A stretch of 64,000 nt of DNA. Origin: Trametes villosa (Eukaryota; Basidiomycota; Agaricomycetes; Polyporales; Polyporaceae). The notes under the pieces were generated by a model that worked only from the letters and a program-made list of their open reading frames with translations, had not been told where the DNA came from and searched no databases. Location: the NCBI GenBank assembly GCA_002964805.2, contig PUDQ02000003.1, positions 2,418,001 through 2,482,000 of the forward strand. Direction: 5' to 3'. A program made the position numbers and the translations under genes. Positions 12,005-23,798 of this stretch are shown piece after piece (within the stretch, counting starts at the first letter, position 1; each line of letters starts with the position of its first letter).

Positions 12005-12094
12005 TGCATATAAGGGCGTGCTGAGAGAGAGGCTGGGGTGATGTGGGCGGGAGTCTTCGGGTTGAGATGATGTGAGGGGCCTCTCGCGGGCGTA

Positions 12095-12100
12095 CTTATA
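12095..12100 (-). promoter_or_regulatory. TATA box of FPELE-family gene J
   Basis: On the minus strand the sequence reads CAGCTATAAGTACG, about 90 bp upstream of the ATG at 12004. Spacing and match suit a fungal TATA element. Confidence 0.5.
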
Positions 12101-12186
12101 GCTGAGGAAAGGCCGCTTGGACTTTGACGATTCCGTCGCCGCTTCGTACCCCGTTCGATGGACTCATAGGGGACCTGGCGGTCTGG

Positions 12187-12665
12187 CTACGACGCGCTTT
12201 GGAGCTCGCTGCGGGAGAGAGGCAGGATATCCAAGCGTGCACGCGCAGGAGCCATCCAGCGCATATGCTGACGCGCCAGTCCGCGCACACCGAAATTCCG
12301 AGCCTATGAAATGTATTAGGTCCGCCTTCGTGCTGTAGGCGCGGGCATCTATCGAGAAAAGTAGCGGGCGCAATGACACACTGTTTGCAAGAAACGAACG
12401 CCAAAGCACCAGTAAGTCGTACGGGTCTTGACAGGGATGCGGGTCGTAAACATACCTTGGGGTGCATGGTCCGAGTGTGGTGACCAGGGTAGGCCGCGCC
12501 CAGCGACCACCCTACGGCAATGTGGGTCATAGCGTACAGGGGCGTCTTGACGCATCCCGACGCTTCAGCCGCCACGGTTACGCTGCACCAAGCGACGGTG
12601 TCAGGTACTTCGCTAGACCTGGAGACGTACCTGGGGTTCAACATATCGTATTTTCTGCGCCCCAT
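12187..12665 (-). CDS. possible small basic protein, unrecognised
   Basis: A three-exon model (12665-12631, 12582-12456, 12303-12187) gives 92 aa with consistent phases and good borders at the first intron (GTACGT...GTGCAG, 48 nt). The protein begins MGRRKYDMLNPS, has a Gly/Ala-rich hydrophobic stretch (YAMTHIAVGWSLGAAYPG) and a basic tail. I do not recognise it. The second intron (152 nt) and third exon are weakly supported: other frames stay open there. It sits head-to-tail upstream of FPELE gene J and downstream of the DMAC1-like gene, all on the same strand. It could be a true small gene or chance coding potential. Confidence 0.35.
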
Positions 12666-12806
12666 TGGCGCTCTTACGGCTAATCATGCCATGATATAGA
12701 ACCTGACTCACAGCGCGTATACCTGCACGCGGCGGAACCTCCGTTATGATAGAGAAGAGACAAGCAGTACTGTTCCCACAGATAGGCAAGCGTGAAGCCA
12801 GGCAAT

Positions 12807-13108
12807 CTATTTGGTCCACCGGAGTGCGCTAGCGACCAGGAAGCCTACAACATCTCAAGCAGTGAGCACCCAAGGAATACCGAGAATACGAAGCACGTAC
12901 ACACGCCCACTCCAGCCATGATTCTCTTCCCTACCACCGAACCCGGGGCATGCGCGCGCGACGAATTGAGCGCATATATGCCGACTCCCCCGAGCGCGCC
13001 GGTGCCTATAACGCGGCACGCGAGACATTCCTTCGGGTTTTGCTGCAGTTCAGCTGATACAGGTCCTTCAGAGCCTTTGTGCGGCTCTGAGGGGAGTGCT
13101 GAGGACAT
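12807..13108 (-). CDS. DMAC1-like (DUF4536) small membrane protein
   Basis: Two exons, 13108-12901 and 12844-12807, joined by a 56-nt intron (GTACGT...TTGTAG), give 81 aa. The core reads ECLACRVIGTGALGGVGIYA followed by a basic loop and a second hydrophobic segment, AGVGVCFLVASALRW. Two transmembrane helices after a paired-Cys C-x2-C motif resemble the DUF4536 family of distal-membrane-arm assembly (DMAC1/TMEM261) proteins, which act in the mitochondrial inner membrane. The family assignment is from memory of the motif. An upstream in-frame ATG (13222) would add a Gly/Arg-rich leader, but the ATG at 13108 is preferred because the Ser-rich start is conserved in the decayed copy at 42.7 kb. Confidence 0.7.
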
Positions 13109-13677
13109 GGATGATGGAGGTAGGAGACAAGGCACGAAGACGCGCACACCGCCGCCGGCAACGGCGCCGGGGCGCGCTCCCCGCCACCGTCCCCGGCGTC
13201 CCGCCTTGATCGTCGTTCCCATGACCGTCTTCGACGACCCCTCGGACGGAGCTACACGGCAGAAGTCGGCGTGAATGAATCTCTAAGGAATCGGATGAAT
13301 AGAGAATATCGAGGGATGATCGTAGGAAACGAGTAAATGGGGACGCTTTGGACTGTCTTAGGATCGGCATATCTTGAGAGATTCTTAAGACCGGGCCCGA
13401 AGATTTTCACAGAAATGTGAGGGCCACGGGTGTCCGGCTCGCAGTGGCTCCGAGCGTTGTTCCGGGCCATTCCGAATCCCGACGTGCCCGCCGGGGTAGG
13501 ATATAGGCAACAAAGCGACATGTATTCAATTAAACTAGATCTAACTACGATGACATAGACTCATGGACCTCCAGTGTCTCGACTGGAGGCTCAGACAGCT
13601 TAGGACCTATTGTGAACGCCCAGTGTCAGTATAGCCATGTCGTAGCGTGGGGAATACTCACGGTGTAGGACAACATA
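13109..13677. other. intergenic region with no supported gene
   Basis: This gap lies between the DMAC1-like gene start and the stop of the 594-aa gene, both on the minus strand. The ORFs here show no splice-consistent extension or recognisable motif. It should include the DMAC1-like promoter. Confidence 0.3.
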
Positions 13678-15780
13678 TCAACGTGCGAAGGGAGAGCGAG
13701 AACCACCCTGGTACTGGAAGCTGCCGTGAAGACCCGAGCCCCATGAGGACGAGGATGGCTGCGAGCTGGCGGCCCGGCCGGTATAAGGCGGCTGGGGAGG
13801 GTGGTGGAAAGGAGAGGGGGTTCCAGGGTGTCCGGGAATGGAAGAGCTCGAATGGGGGACAGAGGGCGAAGTCGACGAGGTGGGCGGGGCGAGAACCTCG
13901 AGATGCCTTGGGCTCGAAGAGTCGCGAGACAACGACACGTCAGAGTCGTTCAGGAGCATCGAGATCCGACCCGTCCGCTGCACCCGATTGTCAGACGGAC
14001 CGGGCGCAGGGCTCGGAGAGAACGCCTCCTGGTCGTAGGTGGGCGGAACCGGATGCTGCGGCGCGTATACCGCATGTTGAGGCTGGGAAACCGATCGGGC
14101 TGGGAGGGGTGCATGATGGGCAGGCTCGGAATGAAGGTAGTGTGAGGCGGGGGTTGCCGGGGGCGCAGATGGCGCCGACCACGACGAAGACGACGTGTAC
14201 GTGGCCCGAGGTGGGTCGTCAGCTCCATGACTAGGCTGCCTGGACGCGAACGGAGAGTCAGTCGGCGATGAGAAGGGCGAACCGGAGTGCTGAGGTAGCG
14301 CCGCCAGCTGCAATGGAGGAACGTCGGGATAAGGACCTCCCATGGACGAAACGAGCGGCGAGAGATCCATAACACCTGCGATACCGGTAAAGTCATTGGC
14401 AGGCGCGATGGGGACCTCCGTCGGCCGCCTGTCCTGCGGGATATAACTGAGTGGGTCGTCTGGAAAATCACGACGCTCCTGAACGAGACAATCAATGATA
14501 TGGCTGGTGCAAGGGAAGAGCGTCAGACATTCCTCAGCGGAGTACGAGGTCAGACTCACGCTTGCCATCGCTCATCACGGACGTCCGATCCCCAGACGCC
14601 GTTCTTCTCGCGTATCCATAACTCGAACTCGTTCCAAAACGGATACTCCGGGCGCCCGCCAATGCGCTTTCGTTTGGCCGCCGGTTCAGAGTCAGAGTGG
14701 CGGGCTCGAGGAGCAGGCTGGGGGACCAAAATGTCGCGATGGTCCCGGATAAACTGACGCTAAGGCCGACTCATGAGCAACAGCACACATCATACAATAT
14801 TGACGTACAAGGACCGCAACTCTGAGCGCCATGTTAGCAGTGAACTCGCCCTGCCAACCGAACTTCTTGATACAGGTAGTACGGATGAACGCCGTCAGCC
14901 CACACTTCTTTTGGGGGTTCGTGACCGAGGTAAGCAGCTATATTCACAAATGAGTGCTCGCGATAGACGTCGATAATCGGACGGGCAACAAGCACGCACC
15001 ACTTCGCGGTACTCCTTGCGGACATATGACGCCACAGTGTGGATGGTCTTGTTCAAGACCTTCTTCTTTGACGCCGACTTCCATACCAGCTCTAGACGAG
15101 GGTAGGCGGAGGTGTTCTTGAGCTGCTCCTGTGAACGTGTGTGAATAGGCTGCATCGTGGCTAAAGAGCGTACAAACCATCGCCTCGTCACAAAGGTCAT
15201 AGTCGTCCCGGCTCCCATCGAGGATGAGGACTTTGCACAACGCAATGATATCGTCCTGCACGACAGTCAGCGAGCGTAAAGGAATATAGCTGGAACTCAC
15301 ATTCGTCTCCTTATCGATTTCGAAGCGAGACGTCGACTTCGTGTTGAGCTCCTTGACGTTCTCCTGAAGCTCGGCGACACTCTGGACCAGCTCGTCCTGC
15401 ACCGACAACATCTGGTAGGTTGTTGCCTGCTGAATGACAAGTACTCGCCACCACATTGGATCGAGATCCATGAGGAACTGAACCTGATAGTCAGCAAGAC
15501 CATTGCGACACGGAGGACAACAATGAGACGGTACCTTCTGGAACGCATGAAGCTCAGCTTTGTACCGGTTGCTGAGGTTCAGGGTTTGTGCCACCCCACC
15601 AATGAAGAGCCGAAGCTGATAAGACGGGTCGTCCGTCCCATTGGCATCGGCGCGTGCACTGGCGCCTGAGCTCGCCGTGAGCGTAGAAGCAGGGCCGCGA
15701 GCATGGGTCGAGTGGACAGATGTCGTGGTTGGGCGACTAGAGGCCGTAGGAGGGTGAGCTGTCGTGAGTGAGGCAGGCAT
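13678..15780 (-). CDS. conserved basidiomycete protein of unknown function, 594 aa
   Basis: Seven exons: 15780-15535, 15483-15301, 15255-15178, 15128-15000, 14937-14809, 14753-14560 and 14503-13678. Every junction is GT/AG and in phase. The N-terminal 50 residues are Ser/Thr/Ala-rich. A structured helical part follows (QLRLFIGGVAQTLNLSNRY, then a heptad-like DELVQSVAELQENVKELN coiled coil). A basic linker (EPAAKRKRIGGRPEYP) could be a nuclear localisation signal, and a WNEFELWIREKNGVWGSDVR block precedes a Ser/Pro/His-rich tail of about 250 residues. This could be a nuclear regulator, but no known domain is assigned. The first in-frame ATG of exon 1 was used as start. Confidence 0.7.
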
Positions 15781-16452
15781 ATCAGGAAAGGTTATGCATG
15801 AGGGGCTAAGGAAAGCGATACCGCGGAGCTGTGGCCTTAAAACGTCGCGGCCAGCGCGGTGGGGAGCCGCTGCGGGACTTGCACATCTGAGCTCCGTGTA
15901 GCCTCCAAATGGTTAGTATGAGCCTCACGCAACGTGCTGAATCTGGGGGGCTGGATGAAACTGAAAACGAGGCAACCTGAGACTCTGATGACTCACCGTA
16001 AGCTCAGCGTGTTGGCGGAGCAGAACGTCCACCGTTCTAGCGGTTTCAACGCGACTTGATGCGGCAGATGCGATACCAGCTTCAGAAAACACACCAGAGC
16101 GGCGAGAGACGAGAGCAGGAGGAGAACTGCAGAGGTTCGTGGTGGTTGAAAGTTGCGTGGCAGGTTCCCCTCACTGCGCCTCAGCCTGCGTCACGGCCTG
16201 TCACATTCCCATTATGGTAATCACAGTTATTATCACACACAGGGTGTGCTCGGACACGCCGTGCATCGCGCCAAAGACATATGAATCCTCGTACGTGGAA
16301 ACGGGCTGTAGGTAAAGATACATGGTGGAGTTCCAAACTCAGGCTTGTGGTGATTACGTTACGACATACGTGTGCTTGTCCGAGTCCGCGTCGTCGCGTC
16401 GTCGCCTCGCCGCCGGAGTCGCCGCTCGTCGCAGTAGTACAGACAATCAAAT
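15781..16452. other. intergenic region with a possible orphan coding exon
   Basis: On the minus strand around 16130-16005 an open frame reads ...GVFSEAGIASAASSRVET... up to HAELT and a good donor (GTGAGT). No start codon or convincing partner exon was found, so I do not call a gene. It may be an upstream exon of a neighbour or a relic. Confidence 0.25.
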
Positions 16453-19400
16453 TCAGCTGCCTCTAGACTCCGTCAGCCAGCCAGGAAGTGATTGTGCTAG
16501 GCCGCTTGAAGGTTGGCGCGAGTGCGTGGATGGCGGAACATGAGAATTTGGGGTAGGCACGAGGGGTCCGTAGGATGATAGCAAGGCCAATCGGCCCAGG
16601 GAGCCGGTGTTGGATGGGCGTGGAGTACCACGAAGTGTTGGCGTTGCACCGTGAGTTACAGTCGTGTTCAACGGGGTCTGATGGGCCAAAGATTGCACGT
16701 TCCGAGTTGTCTGATGAGGGCTCTGCGTCGACGAGTCCGTCTGGCGGCGGCGGTTGCTGGTGGTCTGTGACTGATGTTGACGAGTCGAGTGTGAACGGAG
16801 ATTAATCTCCCGCATGACGGCCTGATGAATTAGATCGTCGCGGTCCGGGGTGGGCGGAAGCGGTGGGTAAAGTGGCATCATGAGGGCGGAATTCCGCATC
16901 TGAGCAGTGTTGAGGATGCAGTCATCGGGTGATACATGATGCACTTCGGCTGCACGCTGTGAGGTGTCCTCGTGCTCCTGGCGAACAACCCTAGTTTGCG
17001 TGAGCGGGCAGGCGCGGTCGTGGCAGTTGTGTTGGACATTAACCGCACAAAGAACATCCTAGTGGAACCCAAAATTGCGCGTGAGTCCCGATGAAGCCGG
17101 GAGGCATCGAAGTAGCATGTTCGACACCCACCGCCATAGGCAGAACCTCGTAAACAGGAGAACGGACAACCCGCGGCATGCCGTAGTAAGGATGGGGTGC
17201 GGCACCCCATGTGCTCCTCTGGATGACGACAAGGTCTGCTCGTCCTAGTACCTCGTTCCTAGAGCCCACACGTTGTATAGCCTCCCAAAGCCGACCGACC
17301 GCGAGCTCGCCATGTTCACCCTGAGACCGTCCGTCGACTACGGGGTTGGCAGGTCCCGCCTGAGCGACGCGATGAGCGGGTCCCGGCGTGCTAGCCGGGC
17401 GCCGGTAGAGAACCCATGTCTTGCCATCGGCCTTGTACCAGCCGTCCTCATGCAGAAGAAGCTTTTCGGCGACACGGTAGTGCGCGACCGTGCATGGACT
17501 TGTCCGTTGGGGATCAGAAAGGCCACGGGCGTGGGCAACCGTTTCTTGCCAAAGCTTTGCGCCGCTTAGCCCACGGCATGTTCCTATGCAAATTTAAAGA
17601 GGTTAGCGCGAAGTTGCATATTTGGAGCCTGTACACGTGTAGATTAGGCTGGCTTAACTCACCGATCCGAGCACCGCTGTCGTTGTCTGCTATGTTCAGG
17701 CGGAAGAGGCTCAGGATATCTTCCGAGATGCCGTCAATGGCGAGGAGCCCTGCAGCTTCATGTCCAATACAGCGCCAAGACTGGACCTGCTCCATGTCCG
17801 CCTGCAGAGCGCGGCGGAGCCAAGGAGAACGCCGAGGCTGCGAAGACCCTGGGAGAGGTTCGGGAGCCTCGTCTTCGATGTCGTCCAGGCGACCGTCAAC
17901 GATGCGAGGCATCCTAAAGTATCCCCCGCTCAATAGATGTCGAACTCGGTTTTGATGCGCCATGCCAGCTGCAATGTCCCGAGAGGGAGCACGGTGGTTG
18001 CTGTGGATGCTGTGAGATCGGATGACCGCGTTGAAGGACTCGAAGCCTTCTGTAGCAAAGAGCATCGCGGGGCCGAAGCGTCGGATATGCTCGGGGAGGT
18101 GGAGGACAATATGGAATTTGGGTTTATTGAACCACCGCGGGGTTAGCTGGCAGGTTGTGTCGAGGAAATGGTCGATTGCTTCTTGTAAGCGGTCCTAAAA
18201 TCAAGTCAGATGTTGAATATATGCCACGGCTGAAGGACATCAAATGCACTGACCTTATGAGAAGAGAAGTCGACAATCTCCGGCTGCCAGACAATCGGAA
18301 TCAGGCGGGAGAGGGCGACCCACACCTTGTGCAGCTCGTCTGGAATCCCGTCAAGATCATGAAGGACGAACGGTGCTGCTTGCGCTACGGCCCGGAAATC
18401 ACGACCAACCAGAGACTTCGCGTAGTTGACAAGAGTCGCGCCCAGTAACGGCGCCAGCCCAAGTCCTGAAACATTGAAAGAGGAGAGTCGCGCGATCAGG
18501 GTCTCCTTTGCTGGGTCCTTGAGTCGGCTGACAGTGTCCCGCCAAAGGTACTTGACGAAGCCGAGTAGGATGACGTGGAGGATCTCGACTGGAGTATCAC
18601 GGTGGGGGTCAAAATCTACCGTAGTCCAGCGACTGGTCAACATTGGAGGAACGCGCACGGAGGGGGACCTTCTACTCACCGCGTATCCTCCAGACCGGGC
18701 TGGTTACCGATTCATCAACCCAGGGAATAGTGCGCAGGTAGTCCGTGACGTCCCTCGAGCGAGCTTCCCTAGTTCTCCCCCGTTTGGTTGTTAGCGAAAA
18801 TAGCCGGTCGATGAAGAATGACTGGTATGCATCGCGAATGCCAGTCCGCGTGCGGTCGCGCTTGACAGTGGCTTGTCCACCGATCTCCTGTGCAGTGGTA
18901 AACTGGGACTGTAGCTCGCGCAGCGTGTCTTGGCGGGTGCGCATAGCGCCAACCTGATATGAGGCCTACTGAGCTGCGAGCCACGGCAATACCGTAGATA
19001 GATGAACTCACCGACATGAATCGAGTTATGCGATCGACCATGTCAGCCATGGTCTCTGTGCTGGTAGGCTGTTCTTGCACGCCACGCTCACTCCCGGCAC
19101 GAGAGCTGGCAGATCGGACCGAACGAGAGTCGTCTTCATCGACCAGAAGCTCGTCGTCTGCATCGCACCCCGTACCCTTCGAGACTTTGCAGACCCGACA
19201 GAAGAGCTTGCCAGCCAGGCCCACATGGCAAGCGATCTCGCTTTGCATCGGATTGTCTCCGAGCATGGCAAGCACGGAGGGCACGACGAGCACGATTTCT
19301 CGGAGTTCGCAATCCCATGCCCATATACCAGACTCCTGGCACTCGCTAGTAGTGAAGGAGGTTAGATTCCTCGGCGAATGCGGCGGAGTTTACTGAAATA

Positions 19401-21784
19401 CAGACCGTAACTGTTCCACTATTCCGTCTAACATCTCCAGGGGCGGTGCGGTATTCGACGTTGTCAGGAAGTGGATATTGTATTCGCGGTGGACGAAGCG
19501 GCGGGGGAGACCAGCAGCAGTGAAAAGGAAGGAGTTATGTTTGTTCCACTTCTTCGAGAGGTTACCGGAGGTGTCGTCGCAGTATAACCAGACCGGGAAC
19601 GCGACAACGCGGTGCCCACGCGCAAGCTTCCTCCACCGATTGCCCTCCTTGGGGTCCGTGTGCGTCCACGGATGGATGCCGCCGTTCTCGATGACCTGGG
19701 ATCCTGTGACGGCTGCTCAGAAGAGAGGAACACGTATGCTCATTGAGCAACGCACCGATTATGTTGGTTGGGTTGGGTACGCCGTAGAACCGTGCTGTCT
19801 CTTGTAGCGTGGGAAGTGGCGAGAGGAGCATGTCGACGTTGACCTCGAACGTCGCGTACTTGAGGACGATCCACCCAGAGCCGTCACGTGTCGCAGTCAT
19901 CTTCCACGCCTTTGCAAAAATCTTGTGCCCTCGCGTAAACCAACGATGCGGCATACAAACGGTCCCGTCGCGGAGCTGGACGGGTTCATGTACGAAGTAA
20001 TCGGTCTGGCCGACCCGTACCATTGGCCCGGCGAGATTGGGGTCTAGTTCATCGCGCCAACGTGCACCTTGCCAAGCCTCAGATAGGCGTGGCCCAGCGT
20101 CCTCGGGCAAAAATCGAAGATGCGGCCGCACTTGAGGGTTTGCAATCTCCTGTTGGCAATAAATATTGCGGTGTTGTAGCGTACCTATGCGGACGGTTTA
20201 AGAGTTAAGACATACCTGCGCAATGATAGCAGCAAGATCATTGACATAATAGACGTGCCCCATGGCACCCTTGTAGCGCACGCTAGAGACACCGCATGCT
20301 TGTTGTAGGGTTTTGGTGACCTGTTGGATCGCCCACTCCGACGGTACGTCCTTGACCCCGAGAGCTAAGAGGGCCCATTGGATGACTGTATTCTGCCGGT
20401 TTGAGAATGCGCAGCGCGGTAGATGTCGCAAAATATCAAGCACGCAAGTCTGTGGCACGAAATTAGTATCGCACCGAGCGAGTCTATACAGGTGCCAGAC
20501 CGTACCTCCTTATCTGGCCACGGGAACCAAGGCGTGTCTCTGTCCGTCACGTAGCGTGTTGTGCGCGCGCCGAGGCGTTGAGACTCTGGCGGCTCTAAAC
20601 GTCCCTGACGTGAGCCATATAATCACCTTAGAATCACTTTCACAGTGAGGCTTACCGTCCCTAGAAGGGCCTCCCGCAGTAGCATCACCTGCTATAGGCG
20701 GCCCATCGTTGCTTGCATTCTCCTCATCTTCTTCGCCATCCGAGGGCTCACTAATCGCCCCATCCGGGTCCAGAAGATATGCCCGGAGTCGCTCCGAAAG
20801 ACGGGCGATCGCCACGTCCTCTGGAGACACCCAACGCGCAGGCTGCCCTATTGCGTCCCAGTCGACAACGGGCATATCGTCGTTGTCCCGCTCCCGCTCA
20901 TCTTGAAGCAACTCAATGTGCTCGTCGAGCACGTCGAGGAGCGCCGCACGTACTACCTCGTGGCTCGGTGACGCAGGCCCGCTCCTGCCCGGATGCCCCG
21001 CTCTGCTGGGGCCTGGCGCGTTCGCACCTGTCGGAATAGAACTACCTCCGCCGCTCTCCTGCTGCCTCGCTCTCTGGGAGTCCCTTCGCCTCAGCCTTGC
21101 CTGGTGCCCGTTTGACTCCTCATGTCGCTTGATGTGCCTGCGCTGGAAAACTCCCTTCTTCTTCCCCGCCTCATCGCTCGAGTCGTCGCTGGCACAGACT
21201 TTACAGCGGTAATATCCGCGATACTCGCCCGTGAGAGGCTCCCATACTATGTGCCTGCATGAGCATTAAATCCGCCTCAGAGGATATGTTTCTACGTACG
21301 CTCCGCGTGTTCTGAAGGGAACATGACTGCCCGGTTTACGCCGTGCGCTGCACTTTGCCCTGAATGGCAGCAGAAGCCATGTACGTAAGGTTCCTCAAGT
21401 GTAGTCGCAAAGGCAAAACCTGACGTACGCATGCTCTCATCTCGCGCACCGCCTGGCAATGTAGTACGTATGTGTAGGGTACTGCCGTTGACGATGCCGA
21501 CGGTTGCGAGGGGTACCGACGCGTCGAGCGGCGCGAGCGAGTACGATGGAAAGACAATATATTGATGGAATCGCTTTGGATCTGGAATGAGATGTCTCTT
21601 GCGAAGCATATCTAAAACACCCTGTGGAGTGCCGCTCGCGGAGACTCCTATGAGAAAAGATCAGGGCGTGTCACGGAGTGGGCGTGTCACGGAGTTGTTT
21701 GGGCCAATATTCCAGTTACTCACTCAATACAGCGGTTTTAGCACTCGTACCGGAGATGAGCACGGTCATCGTTGGCGCTGCCAT
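16453..21784 (-). CDS. transposase-like multi-copy Agaricomycete gene with ubiquitin-like N-terminus
   Basis: A long multi-exon gene with about ten introns. Its first exons (21784-21724, 21647 to about 21469) encode a ubiquitin-like module ending STLHIRTTLPGGA. Next comes a C-x2-C...H-x3-H finger-like segment (about 21.12-21.21 kb), then an acidic linker. Further blocks are DTPWFPWPDKE, LCVLDILRHLP-like sequence, FPVWLYCDDTSGNLSKKW (about 19.58 kb), PSVLAMLGDNPMQSE, DTPVEILHVILLGFVKYLW (about 18.59 kb) and VNVQHNC (about 17.04 kb). The tail is Ser/Thr/Gln-rich. I recall this architecture as a dispersed family in Agaricomycetes, similar in layout to CACTA/Plavaka transposases; its catalytic role is unproven. 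Near 17,056 the frame shifts by one base directly at CCACTAGGATG, so this copy may be inactive unless a splice I cannot see repairs it. Alternative start: 21769. Confidence 0.6.
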
Positions 21785-21989
21785 TGCGCATGCCTTCACC
21801 GACGTTTGGCACGATAGTCGATGCCTTTCGGCATTGCCGCAGCTTGTCAGTTGAACGGGACCAGTTTTGGCACACCGTAACATCTGCATACTATCACCTC
21901 CTAGTTCTGCAAGCAGAATTATGAGCGTGTCTTCTCAAGAGAGAGAGGCGACGCCCCCTTACGGACGCGGCGGCGGCGGCGCAGGTTAC

Positions 21990-22275
21990 ATACCGAGAAG
22001 CAGCGCATGCACGAAGGTCCCGACATAGATCATACTGTGCCATCCCGGGAGTAGCCACATTTCACGAGGTTCTCTGGCCGCCAGGTGAGAGATCCATAGA
22101 CCGGAGATGACATACAGCAAGGTAAACACTATGCAGATGCCCAGGATGTTGCCCAGAGCAGCGAGAGCACGGCCATGAAGTTCTGTGACTTGCCGGTGTT
22201 GCGAGAGTCGGCGTCTGCGCCATAGATGACGCTGTTTAACCAGAATAAGCCGAGGTGGAAGAGAAGCGTGATGTC
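21990..22275 (-). pseudogene. probable relic of a small multi-pass membrane protein
   Basis: Reading the minus strand, one frame gives DITLLFHLGLFWLNSVIYGA...NFMAVLSLLWATSW and then stops near 22133. A second frame, one base off, continues the hydrophobic pattern with VFTLLYVISGLWISHLAARE...MIYVGTFVHALLLG. Joining them needs a frameshift, since no intron with matching phase is visible. No start codon is clear upstream. I read it as a decayed membrane-protein gene or a sequence error. The product is not recognised. Confidence 0.35.
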
Positions 22276-22841
22276 CTAAGCGTCGAGCTGACGGTCGGAC
22301 GTACGACGTGCGAGTGGCCATGCCAGGAGAGCAGGCTGAGCCCAAGGCAAGAGAGAGAACTGCGCCACAGCGACAAGTCCACTCAAGAAGCGCCTGCGCC
22401 GCGCGAGCAGACCTCCCAAATTGGGCGGCACGGGTGCTTTTTCCTGAACCTGGGGGTTGTGCATATATGAGCTCTCTATACCTCAGATCGTCTCTGCACT
22501 ACAATTTGACAGCATATATAGGTAGCTAAAGACACTATCTACACGCCTGTACTGTTCGTTTTCCTTAGTAATTTATGCCTCACATGTTATGAAGCAGACA
22601 AGCAACACTCCCTAATAGACGCCAACTCCGAAGCGTGAACCAGGCGCCCGACACTCCAGGCAACGAGAACGGAGGGAACGGATGAAAGGTATATTGACAT
22701 AGTACAACGTAACTCATAGATCCAGCGGCCGTTTCGAAAAGCATATGGTACAGGACGGACTCAGCAAGCGATTTGTACAGCAATGAAAGGTGGCATGAGC
22801 GAAAACATGAAGAACATACAGAGCAACCCGGAAGGAACCAT

Positions 22842-23378
22842 CTAGCGACCCGCGAGATTCAACCTCTCCAACTCCACGTAGTATGCGATTTCCTCCGGCA
22901 TGGCTGGGAGGAGGAATGGGGTGCCGGAGTGGGCAAGGGCGGCGTAGACGGAGTGGAGGTGGACGATGTATTCGGTCAGTCTCTGGCATCGGAACTGGTG
23001 TTCGAAGAACTGCCAGCGGTAGCTCTCGCAAAGCGTGATCCAGGATATCGTCTCCCTCGTGAGGCGTAGTTTGCCGGCCGCCTCGCGGCCGCCCAGGAAT
23101 CGCTCCGCATCGGCTTTGCTCTGTTCGAGACGTAAAGCAAACGCTGTAGAGGGTTAGCGCATAGGCACCTGTGCAGACGTACTGATTGGTATTTACCGAT
23201 TCGATCGCTCACCATCTTGAGCGCGTCCTTTTGTGCGATGACTCGGCCGTCGGGGCGGACGGGGTTGAAAGGGATTGTCCTGGATGGACCGATCGATAGC
23301 GTTGTTAGCCACATGCCTGTCTTGTGCATGATTAATGATTTACCAAGGCACTGCCGTGAAGTGAGCGGGTGCAGCCAT
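22842..23378 (-). CDS. 139-aa protein of unknown function
   Basis: Three exons, 23378-23344, 23279-23197 and 23143-22842, with introns of 64 and 53 nt and GTAAAT donors, give an uninterrupted frame. The protein begins MAAPAHFTAVPWTIPFNPVR and is otherwise helical and charged (KMVSDRIAFALRLEQSKADA, RQ-rich segments, LTEYIVHLHSVYAALAHSG). There is no signal peptide or membrane segment. I do not recognise a family. It is divergent from HMG-CoA lyase (421 bp between the start codons), so the two may share a promoter region. Confidence 0.65.
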
Positions 23379-23798
23379 CCCTAGAGCCGAGGAGAACAGT
23401 AGAGATATTCTCTGGGGAAGGGGCGGGGGAGGGGAGCCCAGTGGAGGACGCAGTACAGCGGGGAGGGGAGGAGGAGGGAGGCGATGGGACTCTGATGCAG
23501 AGTCCGCGCGGCACCAGGGCAAGCTGCAGCGTGGCGCAACGCGACCGAGGCGCTCACCCCGATATGGTATGCATGATGTCAGCAGGCTCAGCAACCAACG
23601 GACCACGGCGGCAATGGACTTTGGATTATCTCAAGAGTAGCCGATCTTGGGAACATCGCATGGTACTCTCATGAGATTCTTGCTCGCCGAAACCAAGCAG
23701 ATCCCATTCGTCCCACCCCCAAGAAATTCGAATCGTGCTTTTCTGCTGTGTATATATGCAACGAGGCACGCATCTCTCATGCCTCACTTTCGACCGCC
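23379..23798. promoter_or_regulatory. divergent promoter region, 139-aa gene and HMG-CoA lyase
   Basis: The 420-bp stretch between the two divergent start codons. A TATATA element (tgtatatatgc, about 23749-23755) lies about 45-50 bp before the HMG-CoA lyase ATG. A G-rich/GA-rich tract occupies 23410-23490. Confidence 0.45.

Noticed and set aside
16453..21784. Assigning the transposase-like gene firmly to Plavaka or KDZ
   Set aside because: The blocks I can read differ from those I remember for Plavaka and KDZ, so only a general CACTA/Plavaka-like layout is stated.
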